Shown here piece after piece: positions 1-12,113 of a stretch of DNA of 64,000 bases. The stretch comes from Ipomoea triloba. Its lineage: Eukaryota; Streptophyta; Magnoliopsida; Solanales; Convolvulaceae. The DNA is taken from positions 11,653,195 through 11,717,194 of the forward strand of contig NC_044922.1 in assembly GCF_003576645.1 (NCBI RefSeq), in the 5' to 3' direction. The first letter of the stretch is position 1, and each line of letters starts with the position of its first letter. The position numbers were made by a program, and so were the translations under genes. Under the pieces are notes generated by a model, which saw only the letters and a list, made by a program, of their open reading frames with translations, was not told where the DNA came from and searched no databases.

Positions 1-1152
1 TCAGCTTCTTCATCTTCATCCCATCTTCTTGACATCTTCAACTTCTTCTTTTTGTTTTTAAGTTATATTTATTTTTGAAGATTAATATTTTCATATCTGA
101 AAATTTTTCATGTAGACAGCATCCGACCGAGGACGGCGATTGATTTCGAAATCAATGTGGCCGACGGCGACTGGTATGGAAACCAGTGTGACCGACTGGT
201 AGGGCTATAAAAATGGGCTAAAGCCCGCGGGCTGACCCGCACCCGCCCCGTAGTGGGGCGAGTTAGGGTCATGAAAAAAATAAGCCCGTGAAAATGCGGG
301 CCTAATGGGGCGGGCCAAAATTGACCCGCGGGCCGGCCCGCGGGCTAAGTAAAAAAAAATTAAAAAAACATATATATATATATATATTAAATACTCCTAA
401 TCCTAAACTTAATCCACCCAACATATTTAATAATCTTTTCAAGTGAAATATTGTTTTGTGGGCCGCAAAATCACCATATTTTTTAAATATTTATATTATT
501 TTTTAAATATTTATATATATATATATTCACAGCACACTGTGAATATATATATAATCCACAGTGTGTGAATATATAATATAATGTACTGTGAATATATATA
601 TTCACACATTGTGAATTATATATATATTCACAGTGTGTGAATATATATATTCACACACTGTGAATGTATATATTAAAAAAAAAAAAAAGATGAAAAGCCC
701 GCGGGACCCGCGAACCCGCGCGAGGCGGGTTAGGGCTACACAAATTCTGGCCCGCGGGCCTAACGGGTCGGCACGCAAAAGCTCGCCAGAAATTTGACCC
801 ACTGTGGGGCGGACCTAACGGGGCGGGCCGGCCCGCTTTGACAGTACTACCGACTGGTTTGGAAACCAGTCGGCCGACGGCCAGACTGGTTTCACGGATT
901 TTTTGTTGTGATTTTTTTTGTGATTGTTTTATTTTTTGGATTGTATATTTGTTATAAATGTTGTTACATTTAAACAAATTAATTAAAATATTCAATTATA
1001 TAATTTTGTTCATTTTCCTACCCATTTTCTGGAAAATGAGCCAAACACACAAACACAGTTTTCTGTTCTGCAGCCAAACACAAGAAAGGAAAACGTTTTC
1101 TAGAAAATGACTCATTTTCCAGAAATCATTTTCCTACTTTCCAAAAACACCC
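1..1152. other. AT-rich flank with a TE-like end at 1152
   Basis: Outside the hAT MITE this stretch has no credible gene. The sequence on either side of the MITE (about 120-191 and 858-900) carries short inverted motifs of the type CGACTGGT..AAACCAGTCG, so the MITE landed inside an older repeat. The end of the stretch (1013-1152) is rich in TTTTCC/GGAAAA inverted motifs and finishes ..CCAAAAACACCC followed by TAA. That resembles the 3' end of a TIR transposon of PIF/Harbinger type (GGGTGTTT..AAACACCC with a TAA target). The matching left end is not in the window, so this assignment is tentative. Confidence 0.3.
200..849. mobile_element. hAT-like MITE (650 bp) with perfect 8-bp TSD
   Basis: The element begins TAGGGCTATAAAAATGGGC and its reverse complement begins TAGTACTGTCAAAGCGGGC, giving imperfect terminal inverted repeats. 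It is flanked by a perfect 8-bp direct repeat CCGACTGG (192-199 and 850-857), the target-duplication length of hAT transposases. Both ends are GC-rich (GGGCCGGCCCGC-like). The centre (about 525-665) is a run of palindromes of the form ATTCACAGTGTGTGAATATAT. It has no coding capacity and would need a transposase supplied in trans. Superfamily placement rests on TSD length and TIR style. Confidence 0.8.
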
Positions 1153-1939
1153 TAATATTTTTAAATTTAACAATTCTCTCGATTTAGTATAAGTTAAACT
1201 ATATTTTGAACATAAAACATGATGGTTTTGTGACCCCCGGGGTGGTCACTCGGCGGGCCAACACAACCGATTGAATCAACTCAACGTAAAAATAAACAAA
1301 TAAAAACAAGAGTAAGACACAGTATTTTGACGTGGAAACCGAAAGGGTAAAAACCACGGGCCTTTTTGGGTGGTGCCAAGCCGAAACTCCCTATTTTATT
1401 GATAGAATCTGGTACATATTTTGTTTTGCTGTGTTCTAGTTTAGTGAAAATATCAGCCTCCTCCTCATGTTGAAAACTCCTCCCTTTTCTTCTTTGATTC
1501 TCGCTTCTTATATCAACCAATGGGTGGGGAAGGTAACAGTCATTTTATGACTAATTAATAGGATATTATGGGTAGTTAACTAGGGGTTATGGATAATAAT
1601 TAGAATTAGTGGAAGAAATGGGTAATAATTAGGATACTAAAGGCACATTAATTGTGTAATAAATTGCAAGTTATGGAAGGATAGATAGGGAGCAGACTAG
1701 CCACGACTGGGGTGCCGAATGCCGAGCCCGAGTGCCGTGCCCGACTGCTTGCTAGGTAATATCGACCGGGTGCATGGGCTAGGTATCTATCACAAGTCCC
1801 TCACTTTTCTGTCTCTCGCGAAGCATGGCACGGGAAAGTATATCGTCTCGCCTCAAAATCAACTCAATAGCTAACTTCCGAATCAAAATTTGCCAACTCC
1901 TTATACAAGCCTTTAGCCAACCACTGCATTATAACCCCT

Positions 1940-4695
1940 TTCTTTTCCACACTCCTATTTCAAGGAGGCACGGTTGACCGAGTGCCGACTCCTTTTTCAG
2001 GACTCCGGCCAACCAAACCAACCACTGCCTTATAACCCCTTTTCCACACTCCTTTTTCAAGGAGGCACGGTTTACCGAGTGCCGACTCCTTTTTCAAGAC
2101 TCCGGCCAACCAAACCAACCACTGCCTTATAACCCCTTTTCCACACTCATTTTTCAAGGAGGCATGGTTGACCGAGTACCGACTCCTTTTTCAGGACTCC
2201 GGCCCAACCACAACACACCGACCTTATAACTTCTTTTCCCACTCCCTTTTCAGGGAGGCACGGTTGACCGAGTGCCGACTCCATTTTCAGGACTCCGGCC
2301 CAACCAAAACACCGGCCTTATGACTTCTTTTCCCACTCCGCCCAACCAAAACACCGGCCTTATGACTTCTTTTCCCACTCCTTTTTCAGGGAACACCGGC
2401 CTTATGACTTCTTTTCCCACTCCTTTTTCAGGGAGGCACGGTTGATCGAGTGCCGACTCCTTTTTCAGGACTCCGCCCCAACCACAACACACTGACCTTA
2501 TAACTTCTTTTCCCACTTTGTTTTCAGGGAGACACGGTTGACCGAGTGCCGATTCCATTTTCAGGACTCCGACGCAACCAAAACACCGACCTTATGACTT
2601 CTTTTCCCACTCCTTTTTCAGGGAGGCACAGTTGACCGAATGCCGACTCCTTTTTCAGGACTCCGCCCCAATCACAACACACCGACCTTATAACTTCTTT
2701 TCCCACTCCCTTTTCAGGGAGGCATGGTTGACCGAGTGCCGACTTTTTTTTCAGGACTCCGGCCGACCAAAACAACCGTGCCGACTTTTTTTTCAGGACT
2801 CCGGCCGACCAAAACAACCACCGACTTATAGCACATTTTCCCACTCCTTTTCTCAAGGAGGCGCGATTGACCGAGCGCCGACTCCTTTTTCAGGACTCTG
2901 GCCCAACCAAAACACCGACCTTATGACTTCTTTTCCCACTCCCTTTTCAGGAGGCACGGTTGACTGAGTGCCGACTCCTTTTTCAGGACTCCAGCCCAAC
3001 CACAACACACCGACCTTATAACTTCTTTTCCCATTCCCTTTTCAGCGAGGCACGGTTGACGGAGTGCCGACTCCATTTTCAGGACTCCGGCCCAACCAAA
3101 ACACTGGTCTTATGACTTCTCTTCCCACTCCTTTTTCAGGAAGCACGGTTGACCGAGTGCCGACTCCTTTTTCAGGACTCCGGCCCAACCACAACACACC
3201 GACCTTATAACTTCTTTTCCCATTCCCTTTTCAGGGAGGCATGGTTGACCGAGTGCCGACTCCATTTTCAGGACTCTGGCTCAACCAAAACACCGGCCTT
3301 ATGACTTCTTTTCCCACTCCTTTTTCAGGGAGGCACGGTTGATCGAGTGCCGACTCCTTTTTTCAGGACTCCGCCCCAACCACAACACACTGACCTTATA
3401 ACTTCTTTTCCCACTCCGTTTTCAGGGAGGCACGGTTGACCGAGTGCCGACTACATTTTCAGGACTCCGACGCAACCAAAACACCGACCTTATGACTTCT
3501 TTTCCCACTCCTTTTTCAGGGAGGCACGGTTGACCGAGTGTCGACTCCTTTTTCAGGACTTCGGCCCAACCACAACACACCGACCTTATAACTTCTTTTC
3601 CCACTCCCTTTTCAGGGAGGCATGGTTGACCGAGTGCCGACTTTTTTTTCAGGACTCCGGCCGACCAAAACAACCGCCGCCTTATAGCACATTTTCCCAC
3701 TCCTTTTCTCAAGGAGGCGCGATTGACCGAGCGCCGACTCCTTTTTCAAGACTCCGGCCCAACCAAAACACCGACCTTATGACTTCTTTTCCCACTCCCT
3801 TTTCAGGGAGGCACGGTTGACTGAGTGCCGACTCCTTTTTCAGGACTCCGGCCCAACCACAACACACCGACCTTATAACTTCTTTTCCCATTCCCTTTTC
3901 AGCGAGGCACGGTTGACTGAGTGCCGACTCCATTTTCAGGACTCCGGCCCAACCAAAGCACTGGTCTTATGACTTCTCTTCCCACTCCTTTTTCAGGAAG
4001 CACGGTTGACCGAGTGCCGACTCCTTTTTCATGACTCCGGCCAAACCACAACACACCGACCTTATAACTTCTTTTCCCATTCCCTTTTCAGGGAGGCACG
4101 GTTGACCGAGTGCCGACTCCATTTTCAGGACTCCGGCCCAACCAAAACACCGGCCTTATGACTTCTTTTCCCACTCCGCCCAACCAAAACACCGGCCTTA
4201 TGACTTCTTTTCCCACTCCTTTTTCAGGGAACACCGGCCTTATGACTTCTTTTCCCACTCCTTTTTCAGGGAAGCACGGTTGATCGAGTGCCGACTCCTT
4301 TTTCAGGATTCCGCCCCAACCACAACACACTGACCTTATAACTTCTTTTCCCACTCCGTTTTCAGGGAGGCACGGTTGACCGAGTGCCGACTCCATTTTC
4401 AGGACTCCGACGCAACCAAAACACCGACCTTATGACTTCTTTTCCCACTCCTTTTTCAGGGAGGCACGGTTGACCGAGTGCCGACTCCTTTTTCAGGACT
4501 TCGGCCCAACCACAACACACCGACCTTATAACTTCTTTTCCCACTCCCTTTTCAGAGAGGCACGGTTGACCGAGTGCCGACTCCTTTTTCAGGACTCCGG
4601 CCGACCAAAACAACCACCGCCTTATAGCACCTTTTCCCACTCCTTTTCTCAAGGAGGCGCGGTTGACCGAGCGCCGACTCCTTTTTCAAGACTGC
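1940..4695. repeat. ~95-bp tandem repeat tract, left arm
   Basis: Roughly 28 degenerate units, each carrying GGCACGGTTGACCGAGTGCC, then CTTTTTCAGGACTCCGGCC, an AACCAAAACACC or AACCACAACACACC variant, and ACTTCTTTTCCCACTCC. Variant units recur at a longer interval: the CTTATAGCACATTTTCC/GGAGGCGCG variant lies near 2830, 3690 and 4625, indicating a higher-order repeat of about 0.9 kb. Unit length is close to a multiple of three, so frames stay open by chance for 60-110 codons. I do not read these as genes. Confidence 0.85.
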
Positions 4696-5230
4696 CTCTG
4701 TTACTCATTCATAAGCCATCAATCTCATGCTCATGCAGTTAGACTGCCTTAGTTACTCATTCATAAGCAATCAATCTCATGCTCATGCAGTTAGAATGCC
4801 TCATTTACTCATTCGTAAGCAATCACAGATCACTTTTAGGATCCGACTAAGTATCACAGATCCTTAGCCGGTACCCGAATTTTTGCAGGTAGACTGCCTC
4901 ACTCACTTATCCATAAGCAATCACAGATCACTTAGGACTCAACTAAGTTATCTCAACTTAGTATCTCAATAAAGCAGATTGGCTGCTTCACTCACTCATC
5001 CGTAAGCAATCACAGATCACTTAGGACTCAACTAAGTTATCTCAACTTAGTACCTCAATAAAGCAGATTGACTGCCTTACTCACTCATCCGTAAGCAATC
5101 ACAGATCACTTAGGACTCAACTAAGTTATCTCAACTTAGTATCTCAATAAAGCAGATTGACTGCCTCACTCACTCATCCGTAAGCAATCACAGATCGCTT
5201 TTAGGATTTGGCTAGGTATCACAGATCCCT
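4695..5230. repeat. ~88-bp tandem repeat tract, left arm
   Basis: About five to six units built around CATCCGTAAGCAATCACAGA, ACTTAGGACTCAACTAAG, TTATCTCAACTTAGTATCTC and AATAAAGCAGATTGACTGCC. The outermost units diverge (CATTCATAAGC..TCAATCTCATG). The same tract appears inverted at about 13850-14375 in the right arm. Confidence 0.8.
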
Positions 5231-5512
5231 AGCCAGTCCCCGGTTCTGCTCAAACCATTTAAAGGGCTGGTTAAACCATAACTCAGTTGTTTTGCTCAAT
5301 TTCAGCATGGTTCGTCTCGAACCTTACTCACTTAAGCCATTTAAAGGGCTTGCTAAACCCGAACTCAGTCGTTCCAATTAGAGGGCTTGTAGACCACCCG
5401 AGTCAATCTTGGCTCGACCGGCTACTTGATTGACCGAGTTTTTTTATTTTTTTTTGGAGATACATGAGGAATGATATACAGTAATTGTTCAATGCAAAAT
5501 AATAAACAATTG

Positions 5513-7546
5513 AACAGACTTCTTCCTGCTGTCATACTTTCACGTGCCAAACCTCTTCATCAAAATTTTGCATTCAATTTGTACTTGTCCGACCATGAAA
5601 TTCCATTGCTTGTGCACACTGATTTCGAAATCCCAAACTCAAAATATACTCAGCACGCCACTTCCAGGTCTTCGTATTTTTCCTTGAACCCTCACGTGCA
5701 ATGAAAGTCTCTAAACTCCAAGGAGTATTTAATTTTATTTGCTCCAATCAGCCACTATGTAGAAAAATGCATGCATATTCTAAAACAATGCTTTGACATG
5801 GTAAGTACAAATAACCATATTTAAATATCCAAATCTATGGGTGATGTCATATAGGAATTTGAAGTCATAGGCGAGAATTACGTTGGCCAGCAAACAGTAG
5901 ATATATTGACATACACAAATCCATTTTCAGATGACTTAGATTAGCTTATGCTTTTGGCAATCACCACAGAACGAAAAGACACAAATATGGAATCATATCT
6001 CTGCAAAACACCATCCACAAACAAAGAAGCCGTAGGAGTAACAATATCCTTGCCGTCATACTGCTTTCGTGATTGCTTTTGATCCACACCCCTCTTTCAG
6101 GGTGACTCTCACCCGAATTTCAGGGCGGTTCTGGCCGACCATATTTCTATGGCCGACTGGCTAGTCTGCGCAATCGAGTCCCTCAGTCTGTTACATGCTA
6201 ATTTTCCTGATCATAGGAGTCGCCCATTCTCACACCTGCCGGCTTCATTGTAGATGTAATTAAAATATGCCATTTTCTAGACATAATTTTGTGAATGCAG
6301 ACTGATTATGGCCAGCTGACTAGCTCCTAAAGTAACGTCTGTCCTTGCGAGCAAAGCAGTTGTCAACTTTCTCTCGTACCAACCCCTGGCCGATTTTCTC
6401 TCCATTTCCCATTTCTCTAGATTTTTCCATGCAAAACATATTTAATTTGCAACATGAAACTCCCTTTGGGTATCAAACCTTCATGCCATGTGTTCTTCTC
6501 CACTCTCGCATGCAGCTCTCTTGCCACGTACCCATGATGCAATAGCATTGAAACTTTGTTAATGTTCAAAAGGCATCATTTTTTGGTTCTGCCATTTAAA
6601 TTTTCTCGCACTTTTCCTCTTCTTGCTCAAACTCATATGTGTATCCGTCCGCAATCTCAGGTTCGAAGGTTTGTCTGCTCCGTATTCAGATGATTATTCC
6701 TCTACGTCGGGCAACCGACTGCTCTCTCAGCCGGTCATAATGCTACGATAGAATACTTTTTTTGTCGATCATATTTCTCTGACCGAGTCCCTTAGTCTGA
6801 CGGACTATTTGATTACTCGATTGCTGATAGGCATTCTTCACGGCCTTATATGTCGCTAGTTTTCTCCTCTTTCTTTGCGTTTCAAATTTCTTATTCAAGA
6901 AATGGACACGTACTAGAGCATTAATTATAAGTTGCTAAATGCATGTACCAAAATCAAATCCTTCCATGTACAGGCGCACTAATAGTTGATATGTAGAGTC
7001 AGCAATTTTCATGAATGTCTCCACGTTTTTCCATGGGGTCATGGACTCATGGACTAGCATGTCCTAATTTAAATGCATATTGCATATATGGAAATTTTCC
7101 AAATACAAATGCACCTAATATGGGGAAAATGAATTTCCCATTTTGAATATCAAAATTTTAATGTACAGCCTGCCCAATTTTTTATGTATGGAAATGTGCA
7201 TAAATAAATGATAAGAATGGCATACCGCTCTTCAATATCTCGAGAACATTTATAGAGTCGGTTTGCACGGCGCCCCTTAACTGACCATATTGCTGCGACC
7301 GATTGACTGAAAGTTCACACAACTTTTACTCATCTTTCAGAGCTATTTTTTACCCATTTTTCAGGGTCATTCACCCATCTTTCAGGGCCCACTCTCACCC
7401 GTCTTTCAGGGCGGTTCCAGCCGACCATATTTCTATGGCCGACTCCTTGACTTGTTCGGTCGAGCGCTTCAATATGGTTGCATGTTGACAGACTTCTCGT
7501 TCCCTTGGTCGACTATTTTGGCACCGTTATTGCCAGCTTAAAGGTT
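5513..7546. other. Left part of the foldback loop, no recognisable gene
   Basis: Mostly unique, moderately AT-rich sequence lying between the left arm and the nested copia element. Short motifs resembling the arm repeats recur, for example TTTCAGGG, CGGTTCTGGCCGACCATAT and TTCTATGGCCGAC at about 6096-6160 and 7340-7445; related copies lie at 12549-12660 on the other side of the copia insertion. The open frames here (61-78 codons) show no recognisable domain. Confidence 0.5.
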
Positions 7547-7551
7547 GGCAA

Positions 7552-7722
7552 TGTTAAGCCTATATGTGGCTAATATTCTCCTTAGTAGTTTGTTAGCTCT
7601 ATTTTCATTCCTGTAGGCTAGCTTAGTTGTAACTTCTCACTATTTCTTCTCATTTGTACACTATTTATAGTGGGTTAACTTTCAGTATTGAATACAACTT
7701 ACAATCAGTTTATACTCTAATA
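7552..7722 (+). repeat. 5' LTR of the copia element
   Basis: 171 bp from TGTTAAGCC to CTCTAATA. It is almost identical to 11938-12108; the visible difference is TTTCTTCTC here against TTTTTTCTC in the 3' copy. The ends are TG..TA rather than the usual TG..CA. The segment TACACTATTTATAGTGGG could hold the promoter. Confidence 0.95.
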
Positions 7723-7735
7723 TGGTATCAAAGCC
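7723..7735 (+). other. Primer-binding site (initiator tRNA-Met type)
   Basis: TGGTATCAAAGCC starts immediately after the 5' LTR. It is one base away from TGGTATCAGAGC, the sequence complementary to the 3' end of initiator tRNA-Met that most plant copia elements use to prime minus-strand DNA synthesis. Confidence 0.9.
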
Positions 7736-7798
7736 TGAATCTCCTACGAAGTTTTTTTTTCTTCCCTTTTTCCCCATTCCCTTTATCAATATTTATCA

Positions 7799-10700
7799 AT
7801 GGCCTCTAGCTCGTCGTCTGCATCCACCGACCAAATTATTCACCTTAATGCTCCTACCAACCTTCCCATTAAACTCACTACCTCAAATTTCCCAGTCTGG
7901 AGACACCAAGTTCAATCCACTCTTGTTGGCTTTAATCTCCTTGGTTATATTGATGGTACAACTAAAGAACCAACGCAGTTCACTGATACTGCCCGAACCA
8001 CCCAAAACCCAGCCTATTCAATCTGGTATCGCCAAGACCAGATCATTGTTAGTGCTCTTCTTGGGAGTTGTTCTGACACATTTCAACCCCTCATATCTTC
8101 GGCGACAACAGCCCATGATGCTTGGAAACGGCTTGTTGCTAGTTACACAAGTGCCTCGCGAGGACGGATAATTTCCCTCAAGGCCAAGCTCACGAAGAAC
8201 CCGCGAGGTTCTCGGTCTATTACGACCTATCTCAATGACATGCGAGCCATAGCTGATGATCTCGCATTGGCTCAATGCCCAGTCATAGACGAAGACCTGG
8301 TTGTTTACATATTGATGCAACTAGGGGATGAATACAGTCCTGTAATCTCTGCTGTCCGTGTTCGTGAAACTCCTATCTCATTGGGAGAGTTAGCAGATGT
8401 TCTCACGGACCATGAACGACACTTAAAGGATGCTGATGAAGCACGTCAGTCCATGTTGGCTACAGTTAATGCCACCCAACGTGGTTGCTTTACTTCCCGG
8501 AACAATCAACAGTCTACGAACGCCCGGAGGTTCCGCACCAATAATAATGGTACTAACGGCATTCCCAGACCAAATTGGCAGCAAGGTGGCAACAACAGAA
8601 TCGAAATTGTGTGTCAGTTCTGCAATTTTACAGGCCATGAAACACGGGTTTGCCGTAAGTTAGCCCGTTTTTTAAAGGAACATAACGTTTTTCCCGTGCA
8701 GGCAACTCCGTCACCTACAGCTAATTCCACTGTTGGGTCGTCGCCATCATGGCTGTTTGACAGTGGTGCTTCTCACCATGCCACCCCGAGTCTGACTCCT
8801 CTACAGACCTTCTCTGAGTACAAGGGTCCCGATGAAATTCGCCTGGGTGACGGTAATTCTTTACAAATTTCTCATATTGGTCAGTCCACCATTCCCACTC
8901 CCTCTTCCGTGCTCACTTTCCAAAATGTCCTGCGTGTCCCACAATTGCATAATAATTTACTATCTGTATCTCAATTATGCAAATCTAATCGAGTGTCCGT
9001 TGAATTTTTTGATTCCCATTTTATCGTGAAGGATATTCAAACGGGGATAACACTGTTACGGGGGGCGAACATTAATGGTGTTTACTTTGGACCTCTGTCC
9101 CATGAGCCTACAATAAATACTATGCATTTGTCACATGTCTCTCAGTGGCACCATCGGCTGGGTCATCCATCGAATAAGGTGTTACAACTTGTGTTGCAAC
9201 GCTGTAATATTCATGTTCCTGTTTCCTCACTACGTCAATTTCACTGTTCATCTTGCAGTGTACATAAAAGCCACAAATTGCCATTCTCAAAAAGTACACT
9301 TGTTAGCACCAAGCCTCTACAATTAATTTATACTGATGTATGGAGTACTTCTGATAAATCTGTTGATGATTTCAGTTACTATGTTATGTTTATTGATCAT
9401 TTCTCAAAATATGTTTGGTTGTATCCTTTAAAACATAAGTCAGATGTTTTTACAATTTTTCTTCAATTTAAACGGTTGGTTGAGAAATTCTTTGGGGTTC
9501 CGATTGTCTTTGTTTACTCAGACAATGGGGGCGAGTTCATTAAACTAGCTCCCTTGTTTAGTGCTAACGGTATATCCCACTTCACTACTCCACCCCACAC
9601 TCCTGAACATAATGGGACAGCTGAGCGACGACACAGACATGTTGTCGAAACAGGCATGTCTCTTCTACACTCTGCCTACCTGCCAACTTTGTATTGGTCT
9701 TACGCTTTTCTCACAGCCGTTTACCTCATTAATCGGCTCCCCACTCCAGTGTTAGGTAATCAGTCTCCTTTTCATGTTTTGTTTAACCAATCCCCTAATT
9801 ATGCAAAATTACAACCATTTGGCTGCCTTTGTTATCCGTGGTTACGGCCTTATAACACCAAGAAATTGGAGCCAAAGTCACGTCCCTGTATTTTTCTAGG
9901 CTACTCTAACAGCCAATCAGCCTATAAATGCCTTGATTTTGTTTCAAATCGACTCTATGTGTCCAGGCATGTGCAGTTTGTACCTAATATGTTTCCTTCT
10001 CGAGACCGGCAACTTGAGTTACGAGCTGCAACAGGTTTCCAAAATACCTCACCTAAACAGGTCTTGTTCAAGTCGTCTTCTTCTTTTGCAGCGGCTGTGC
10101 CTTCACCCCTAGACGCACCTGGTGCCCCTCCAGTGTTGAGTACGCATACTGATAACAACAGCCAGGTGCATTCCAGTAACCACTCACCGTCCAATTCCCC
10201 GTCTGCTCCTACCTCGTCTACTTATTCTCCGTCCGGTTCGTCACCCACTGTTTCGGAGAATGACCAACCAGTAAATCAACCCCCTTCCGAACCCACTACT
10301 TCTACGTCTCTACAGACCGACAGCACTGCCGAACAATCTGGTGTGCGTCGGTCAACCAGAAATCGTCGTCCTAATCCTAGGTACACCGATTATGTTATCA
10401 ACCAAACCACAGCTCACCCCTTACCTCCTACTTTAGAGCCCTCTAACGTCGCTCAGGCACTGAAAGACCCTCGGTGGAGGAAAGCCATGGATGAGGAGTT
10501 CGAAGCTCTACGTTGCAAAAACACCTGGCAGCTTGTACCCCGAGGAGCCGGTGTCCCGATCGGTTGTAAGTGGGTGTACCGTGTCAAGCGCAAATCGGAT
10601 GGCTCGGTGGATCGTTATAAAGAACGGCTTGTCACTAAGGGATTCTTGCAGACTGCTGGTCGTGACTACTTTGAGACATATAGTCCGGTTATGAAACCTG

Positions 10701-11959
10701 TCACCATCCGTGTGGTTCTGACCATTGCGTTAAGTAATCGCTGGGGTGTGCGACAATTGGATATTAATAATGCGTTTTTAAATGGAACACTATATGAGGA
10801 GGTATACATGGAACAGCCACCAGGTTTTGTTGATCCTCTTTTCCCGAATCATGTATGTAAGTTAACCAAAGCTCTGTACGGCCTTAAACAGGCACCCCGG
10901 GCGTGGTACCAGGAGCTTTCAAAATTTTTACTACATTGTGGGTTCTCTAAGTCGCAGGCAGACGCTTCACTATTTATTTATTCCACTAATGGTGTCATTG
11001 TTTATTTCTTGGTGTACGTGGATGATATCTTGTTAACAGGCAACAATACTCAGTGGCTTAATTAGTTTATACGGACCCTCTCGGTGCAATTCGCTCTTAA
11101 GGACCTAGGTGCCTTGCATCACTTTTTGGGTGTGGAGTTTGTTCCTACTGCTGATGGAATTTTCTTGTCGCAGAGCCAATATATCACTAATATACTGACA
11201 CAGTTTAAAATGGACGGTGCAAAGGATGTTTCCACACCATTGGCTGCTTCAGAAAAGTTGTTGCCCAATGTAGGTTGACAGTGCTCGGGCTGATGCAACT
11301 CAGTTTCGCCGCCTCCTTGGTCTACTTCAGTATTTGGTGATCACACGACCTGATATGGCATTTGTAGTTAATCGGCTCTCTCAATTTATGCATGCACCTT
11401 CCGAGTGTCACTGGCAGGCTGCTAAACGAATTTTGCGTTATCTCAAAGGAACAGTATGCCATGGTTTGTTCCTTCGGGCTGGCCAACCGTTGTCGTTGCG
11501 TGTGTATACTGATTCTGATTGGGGAGGTTGCACCACTGCATGTCGCTCTACTACCGCGTACCTAGTGTACCTGGGTGGTAATCTTATTTCCTGGAAGTCC
11601 ACGTGTCAGAAGTCTGTCCAGTTGCAGAGGTTCTCTGGGTTAAGAGTCTTTTACAAGAACTTAAGTTGAGTCTGCTTAATCCTCCAGTCATCTTTTGTGA
11701 CAATTTGAGTGCCACTTACGTTTGCAAAAATTCAGTCTTCCACTCGCGCATGAAACATCTGGCATTGGACTACTTCTTTGTTCGAGATTTGGTTGCTAAT
11801 GGTACGCTGGTTGTGCAACATATTCCCTCAACTGCTCAGCTGGCAGATCTTCTTACCAAGCCGCTGGGTCGTCACCTTTTTCTCCACTTCCGGTCCAAGA
11901 TCAAAGTCTCCGACGGATCCTCGATCTTGCGGGGGCGTGTTAAGCCTATATGTGGCTAA
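7799..11959 (+). pseudogene. Copia gag-pol polyprotein, broken
   Basis: Starting at ATG 7799, the frame is open for 1088 codons. It shows a gag region with a CCHC zinc knuckle (CQFCNFTGHETRVC, about residues 272-285), an aspartic protease (DSGA at 321), a GAG-pre-integrase segment (HHRLGHPS) and an integrase core with acidic residues D513, D575 (SDNGGEF) and E609. The reverse transcriptase ends in YVDD (about 1073-1076). A TAG at 11063-11065 interrupts the reverse transcriptase; coding similarity resumes directly in the same frame (ALKDLGALHHFLGVEF). A one-base shift follows near 11275. Near 11612 a small deletion with frame change removes the RNase H segment that normally follows QKSV (the SRSSTEAEYRA-type motif). 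The last part ([10 protein letters not shown]) ends at 11959. It cannot make a full polyprotein. Confidence 0.93.
11926..11937 (+). other. Polypurine tract of the copia element
   Basis: A G-rich run (GCGGGGGCG at the end of the segment) directly precedes the 3' LTR, the position of the plus-strand primer in LTR retrotransposons. Confidence 0.75.
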
Positions 11960-12108
11960 TATTCTCCTTAGTAGTTTGTTAGCTCTATTTTCATTCCTGT
12001 AGGCTAGCTTAGTTGTAACTTCTCACTATTTTTTCTCATTTGTACACTATTTATAGTGGGTTAACTTTCAGTATTGAATACAACTTACAATCAGTTTATA
12101 CTCTAATA
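11938..12108 (+). repeat. 3' LTR of the copia element
   Basis: 171 bp, TGTTAAGCC to CTCTAATA, followed by the target duplication GGCAA at 12109-12113. It differs from the 5' LTR at one visible position. Confidence 0.95.
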
Positions 12109-12113
12109 GGCAA

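Larger units (their letters stand above)
1221..5512. repeat. Left inverted arm of the foldback element
   Basis: This arm matches the reverse complement of about 13543-16829. Outer part 1221-1530 carries the conserved terminal segment (CCCCGGGG, GGCGGGCC, then TTTTGACGTGGAAACCG). 1530-1940 is spacer including a CCCGAGTGCCGTGCCCGA segment. Then come the two tandem tracts. The inner junction at about 5455-5512 (GGAGATACATGAGGAATGAT) matches 13560-13605 inverted. It is about 1 kb longer than the right arm, and the difference lies in tandem-unit copy number. There is no coding gene. Confidence 0.8.
7552..12108 (+). mobile_element. Ty1/copia LTR retrotransposon, recent but defective
   Basis: The 4557-bp element is bounded by 171-bp LTRs and a perfect 5-bp target duplication GGCAA (7547-7551 and 12109-12113). 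The order LTR, tRNA-Met-type primer site, gag, protease, integrase, reverse transcriptase, RNase H, polypurine tract, LTR is the copia arrangement. By eye the LTRs differ at one of 171 positions, implying recent insertion. The single polyprotein frame is broken by a stop, a frameshift and a small deletion, so this copy was probably mobilised in trans or decayed at once. It sits in the loop of the foldback element and is therefore younger than it. Confidence 0.95.

Noticed and set aside
1960..4652. A series of 65-111-codon open frames on both strands with repeated EKGVGKEVIRSV-like and TECRLLFQDSG-like peptides, suggestive of a repeat protein
   Set aside because: The ~95-bp DNA unit is often close to a multiple of three, so frames stay open by chance. 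The frames break wherever unit length shifts, both strands are open, and the same happens in the inverted arm at 14368-16225.
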